This document shows positions 5,428 to 6,751 of a stretch of DNA of 6,751 bases, in pieces. This DNA comes from Chitinophagales bacterium. Lineage in GTDB: Bacteria; Bacteroidota; Bacteroidia; Chitinophagales; UBA10324. The position numbers were made by a program, and so were the translations under genes. Every line of letters starts with the position of its first letter. Position 1 is the first letter of the stretch. The stretch lies in the NCBI GenBank assembly GCA_013695775.1, contig JACCZV010000326.1:1-6751 (forward strand), read 5' to 3'. The notes beneath the pieces are model-generated. The model was not told the origin of the DNA and searched no databases. It worked only from the letters and a program-made list of their open reading frames with translations.

Positions 5428-6477
5428 TCATATAATGAGTAATGCATCGCCATAGGTAGAGAACCGATATTTTTCTTTTACAGCAAGTTTGTAGGCATCC
5501 ATCATAAGGTCATATCCGCCGAATGCACAAACCATAATCATCAAGCTGGTTTTAGGCATGTGAAAATTTGATATCATACAGTTAGCAATACTAAATTCAT
5601 AAGGAGGATGTATGAAAAGATTAGTCCATCCTTCAACAGGTTTTACATATTTGCGCGCTGATACTGCCGACTCGATAGCACGCATAGTGGTGGTTCCTAT
5701 TGCACAAACCCTTGCTTTATTATCAATGGCGTGATTAATGATTTTACACGTAGGGTCATCAATTTTAAAATATTCTGCATCCATTTTATGCTTGCTGAGA
5801 TCCTCCACCTCTATCTGCCGGAATGTGCCCAGCCCTGTATGCAGCGTTAGTTCTGCAAGTTCAACACCCTTAATCTCAAGTCGCTTCAGCAATTCTCGGC
5901 TAAAATGCAGCCCTGCAATAGGAGCAGCGACAGCCCCCTCCACCTTAGCAAATACTGTCTGATACCGTTCCTTGTCCATAGCATCAGGCTTGCGCTTTAT
6001 GTATTTGGGAATGGGTGTTTCACCAAGGGAATATAAGGTCTCTTTCAATTCATCATCGGTACCATCAAATAGAAACCTGATTGTTCTTCCCCGAGAAGTA
6101 GTGTTGTCAACAACCTCTGCAACGAGCAATCCGTCTGTTCCAAAATATAGCTTATTGCCTACCCGTATCTTACGTGCAGGGTCAACCAGAACATCCCAAA
6201 GGCGCATCTGATGATTTAACTCACGCAGAAGAAAAACTTCGATTTTAGCTCCGGTTTTTTCCTTTCTGCCATACAGACGTGCCGGGAAAACTTTTGTATT
6301 ATTAAGCACCACACAATCCTTTTCACCGAATATGCTAAGAATATCCTTAAAGGATTTGTGTTTAATCTTTCCTGTTTTTCGCTCAATAATCATGAGCTTG
6401 GATTCATCACGGTTTTTAGCAGGAACTTGAGCAATTAATGATTGGGGAAGGTCAAATCTAAACTGGGATAATTTCAT
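5428..6477 (-). CDS. queA: S-adenosylmethionine:tRNA ribosyltransferase-isomerase
   Basis: This cytosolic enzyme transfers and isomerises the ribosyl part of S-adenosylmethionine onto 7-aminomethyl-7-deazaguanine at tRNA position 34, giving epoxyqueuosine. The 349 residues are full length and the family's landmarks appear in order. They are DLPQSLIAQ-x-P (9-19), RDESKLM (23-29), VVLNNTKVFPARL (56-68), GETPIPKYIKR (152-162), RYQTVFA (171-177), GAVAAPIAGLHFS (181-193), LHTGLGTFR (212-220), HKMDAEYF (230-237), IGTTTMRAIES (260-270), GWTNLFI-x-PPY (283-293), NFHMPKTSLMI (304-314) and YRFSTYGDALLI (337-348). The ATG at 6477 opens directly into the conserved MKLSQFRFDLP start. It is the first gene of the minus-strand group with ispD and the glycosyltransferase. 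No other queuosine gene is in the window. Confidence 0.97.
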   Translation of the reverse strand: MKLSQFRFDLPQSLIAQVPAKNRDESKLMIIERKTGKIKHKSFKDILSIFGEKDCVVLNNTKVFPARLYGRKEKTGAKIEVFLLRELNHQMRLWDVLVDPARKIRVGNKLYFGTDGLLVAEVVDNTTSRGRTIRFLFDGTDDELKETLYSLGETPIPKYIKRKPDAMDKERYQTVFAKVEGAVAAPIAGLHFSRELLKRLEIKGVELAELTLHTGLGTFRQIEVEDLSKHKMDAEYFKIDDPTCKIINHAIDNKARVCAIGTTTMRAIESAVSARKYVKPVEGWTNLFIHPPYEFSIANCMISNFHMPKTSLMIMVCAFGGYDLMMDAYKLAVKEKYRFSTYGDALLII

Positions 6478-6574
6478 GTACTTTCAATAAATTACGGTTT
6501 ATTAAAAGTTGTTCAAAGTCCTTAAAGACACAGTATCAACAACGATGCAGATAGGTTTTTTGAAAAACGGACTG

Positions 6575-6582
6575 CAAAGATA
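6575..6582 (-). promoter_or_regulatory. Candidate -7 element for queA
   Basis: The minus strand reads TATCTTTG followed by CA, an exact match to TAnnTTTG in its commonest Bacteroidota form. It lies 97 nt before the queA ATG, so the leader would be about 90 nt. No correctly spaced TTTG -33 element is visible (a TTG lies only 8 nt upstream), which lowers confidence. Confidence 0.45.
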
Positions 6583-6686
6583 TATTTTTTCAACTCGGAT
6601 GGTAATTTATTTTAGTTATTTCGAAATTCAGATTCTAATAAGCCAGTGATTCAGAACAAGAGTGCATCTGGATAGCTACCTTTTAT

Positions 6687-6694
6687 TAGGTTTG
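6687..6694 (+). promoter_or_regulatory. Candidate -7 element for a rightward gene
   Basis: TAGGTTTG fits TAnnTTTG exactly. The -33 candidate is poor (TCTG at 6667-6670, 16 nt upstream). If used, transcription would start near 6700, which would make a gene starting at ATG 6702 nearly leaderless, or give a leader of about 25 nt to an ATG at 6727. Confidence 0.3.
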
Positions 6695-6701
6695 CAAGTC
6701 A

Positions 6702-6751
6702 ATGCAGGTATTAATTAAAATATTCAATGAATCCGTTGCCATCGCCATTCG
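6702..6751 (+). CDS. Possible 5' end of a rightward gene, 3' partial
   Basis: From the ATG at 6702 the frame is open to the window edge and encodes 16 complete residues, MQVLIKIFNESVAIAI. The frame is closed upstream by TAG at 6687, and no other start lies between. The short lysine-containing amphipathic start with an ES-x3-A pattern before a hydrophobic stretch resembles the cytoplasmic lead-in of MacB/FtsX-type ABC permeases in Bacteroidota. Sixteen residues are too few for a family call. A competing start at 6727 (MNPLPSPF) in another frame is also open. Confidence 0.3.
   Translation, partial: MQVLIKIFNESVAIAI

Larger units (their letters stand above)
6478..6701. other. Divergent intergenic region with queA leader
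   Basis: This 224-bp A/T-rich region lies upstream of queA. Besides the minus-strand -7 element it has two small inverted repeats in the queA leader: AATAAA/TTTATT at 6486-6491 and 6498-6503, and GTTGTT/AACAAC at 6508-6513 and 6538-6543. Both have weak stems and no T-run. A plus-strand match to TAnnTTTG (TAGGTTTG, 6687-6694) may drive a rightward gene. I see no complete open frame with coding character. Confidence 0.5.

Noticed and set aside
5738..6211. Two plus-strand open frames opposite queA
   Set aside because: They are Ser-rich antisense translations (5738-5962 and 5972-6211) of highly conserved QueA motifs.
6478..6570. preQ1-type riboswitch in the queA leader
   Set aside because: The visible inverted repeats are weak A/T stems, and I could not find the short C-rich loop and A-rich tail pattern of preQ1 aptamers.

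Overview
The window looks like an ordinary chromosomal stretch from a member of the Bacteroidota. Four things point there: an OmpA-family protein with TPR, PD40 beta-propeller, carboxypeptidase-regulatory-like and OmpA_C domains; a small DUF2795 protein of a type I associate with that phylum; several matches to the Bacteroidota -7 promoter element TAnnTTTG; and A/T-rich start contexts without clear Shine-Dalgarno sequences. The species cannot be named from this sequence. I see no tRNA, rRNA, insertion sequence, CRISPR array, integrase or phage gene.

Layout. Positions 1-2033 (+) hold a PorE-like outer-membrane/peptidoglycan-associated protein whose 5' end lies outside the window, followed by a strong intrinsic terminator at 2050-2085. 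Converging on it is a four-helix DUF423 membrane protein (2127-2498, -). A divergent intergenic region (2499-2697) separates that gene from a PduO-type cob(I)alamin adenosyltransferase (2698-3246, +). Next comes the DUF2795 protein (3354-3575, +), which has the best promoter in the window. Converging on it from the right is a minus-strand group in the order queA (6477-5428), ispD (5336-4665) and a GT2 glycosyltransferase (4548-3646). The gaps in that group are 91 and 116 nt, both holding small repeat structures. The last 274 bases carry the queA leader and promoter and, probably, the first codons of a divergent rightward gene at 6702.

Functionally these are mostly independent housekeeping genes. 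QueA makes epoxyqueuosine in tRNA, IspD is the third enzyme of the MEP isoprenoid pathway, PduO makes adenosylcobalamin, and the PorE-like protein probably links the outer membrane or a secretion machine to peptidoglycan. The glycosyltransferase resembles the WaaE-like group and may act on a surface glycan. I found no convincing undescribed multi-gene system. The points worth a second look are the N-for-H change and polyglutamate tail of the OmpA-domain protein, the forced TTG start of ispD, the nested inverted repeat before ispD, the 20-bp tandem repeat before the glycosyltransferase, and the uncharacterised DUF2795 protein.
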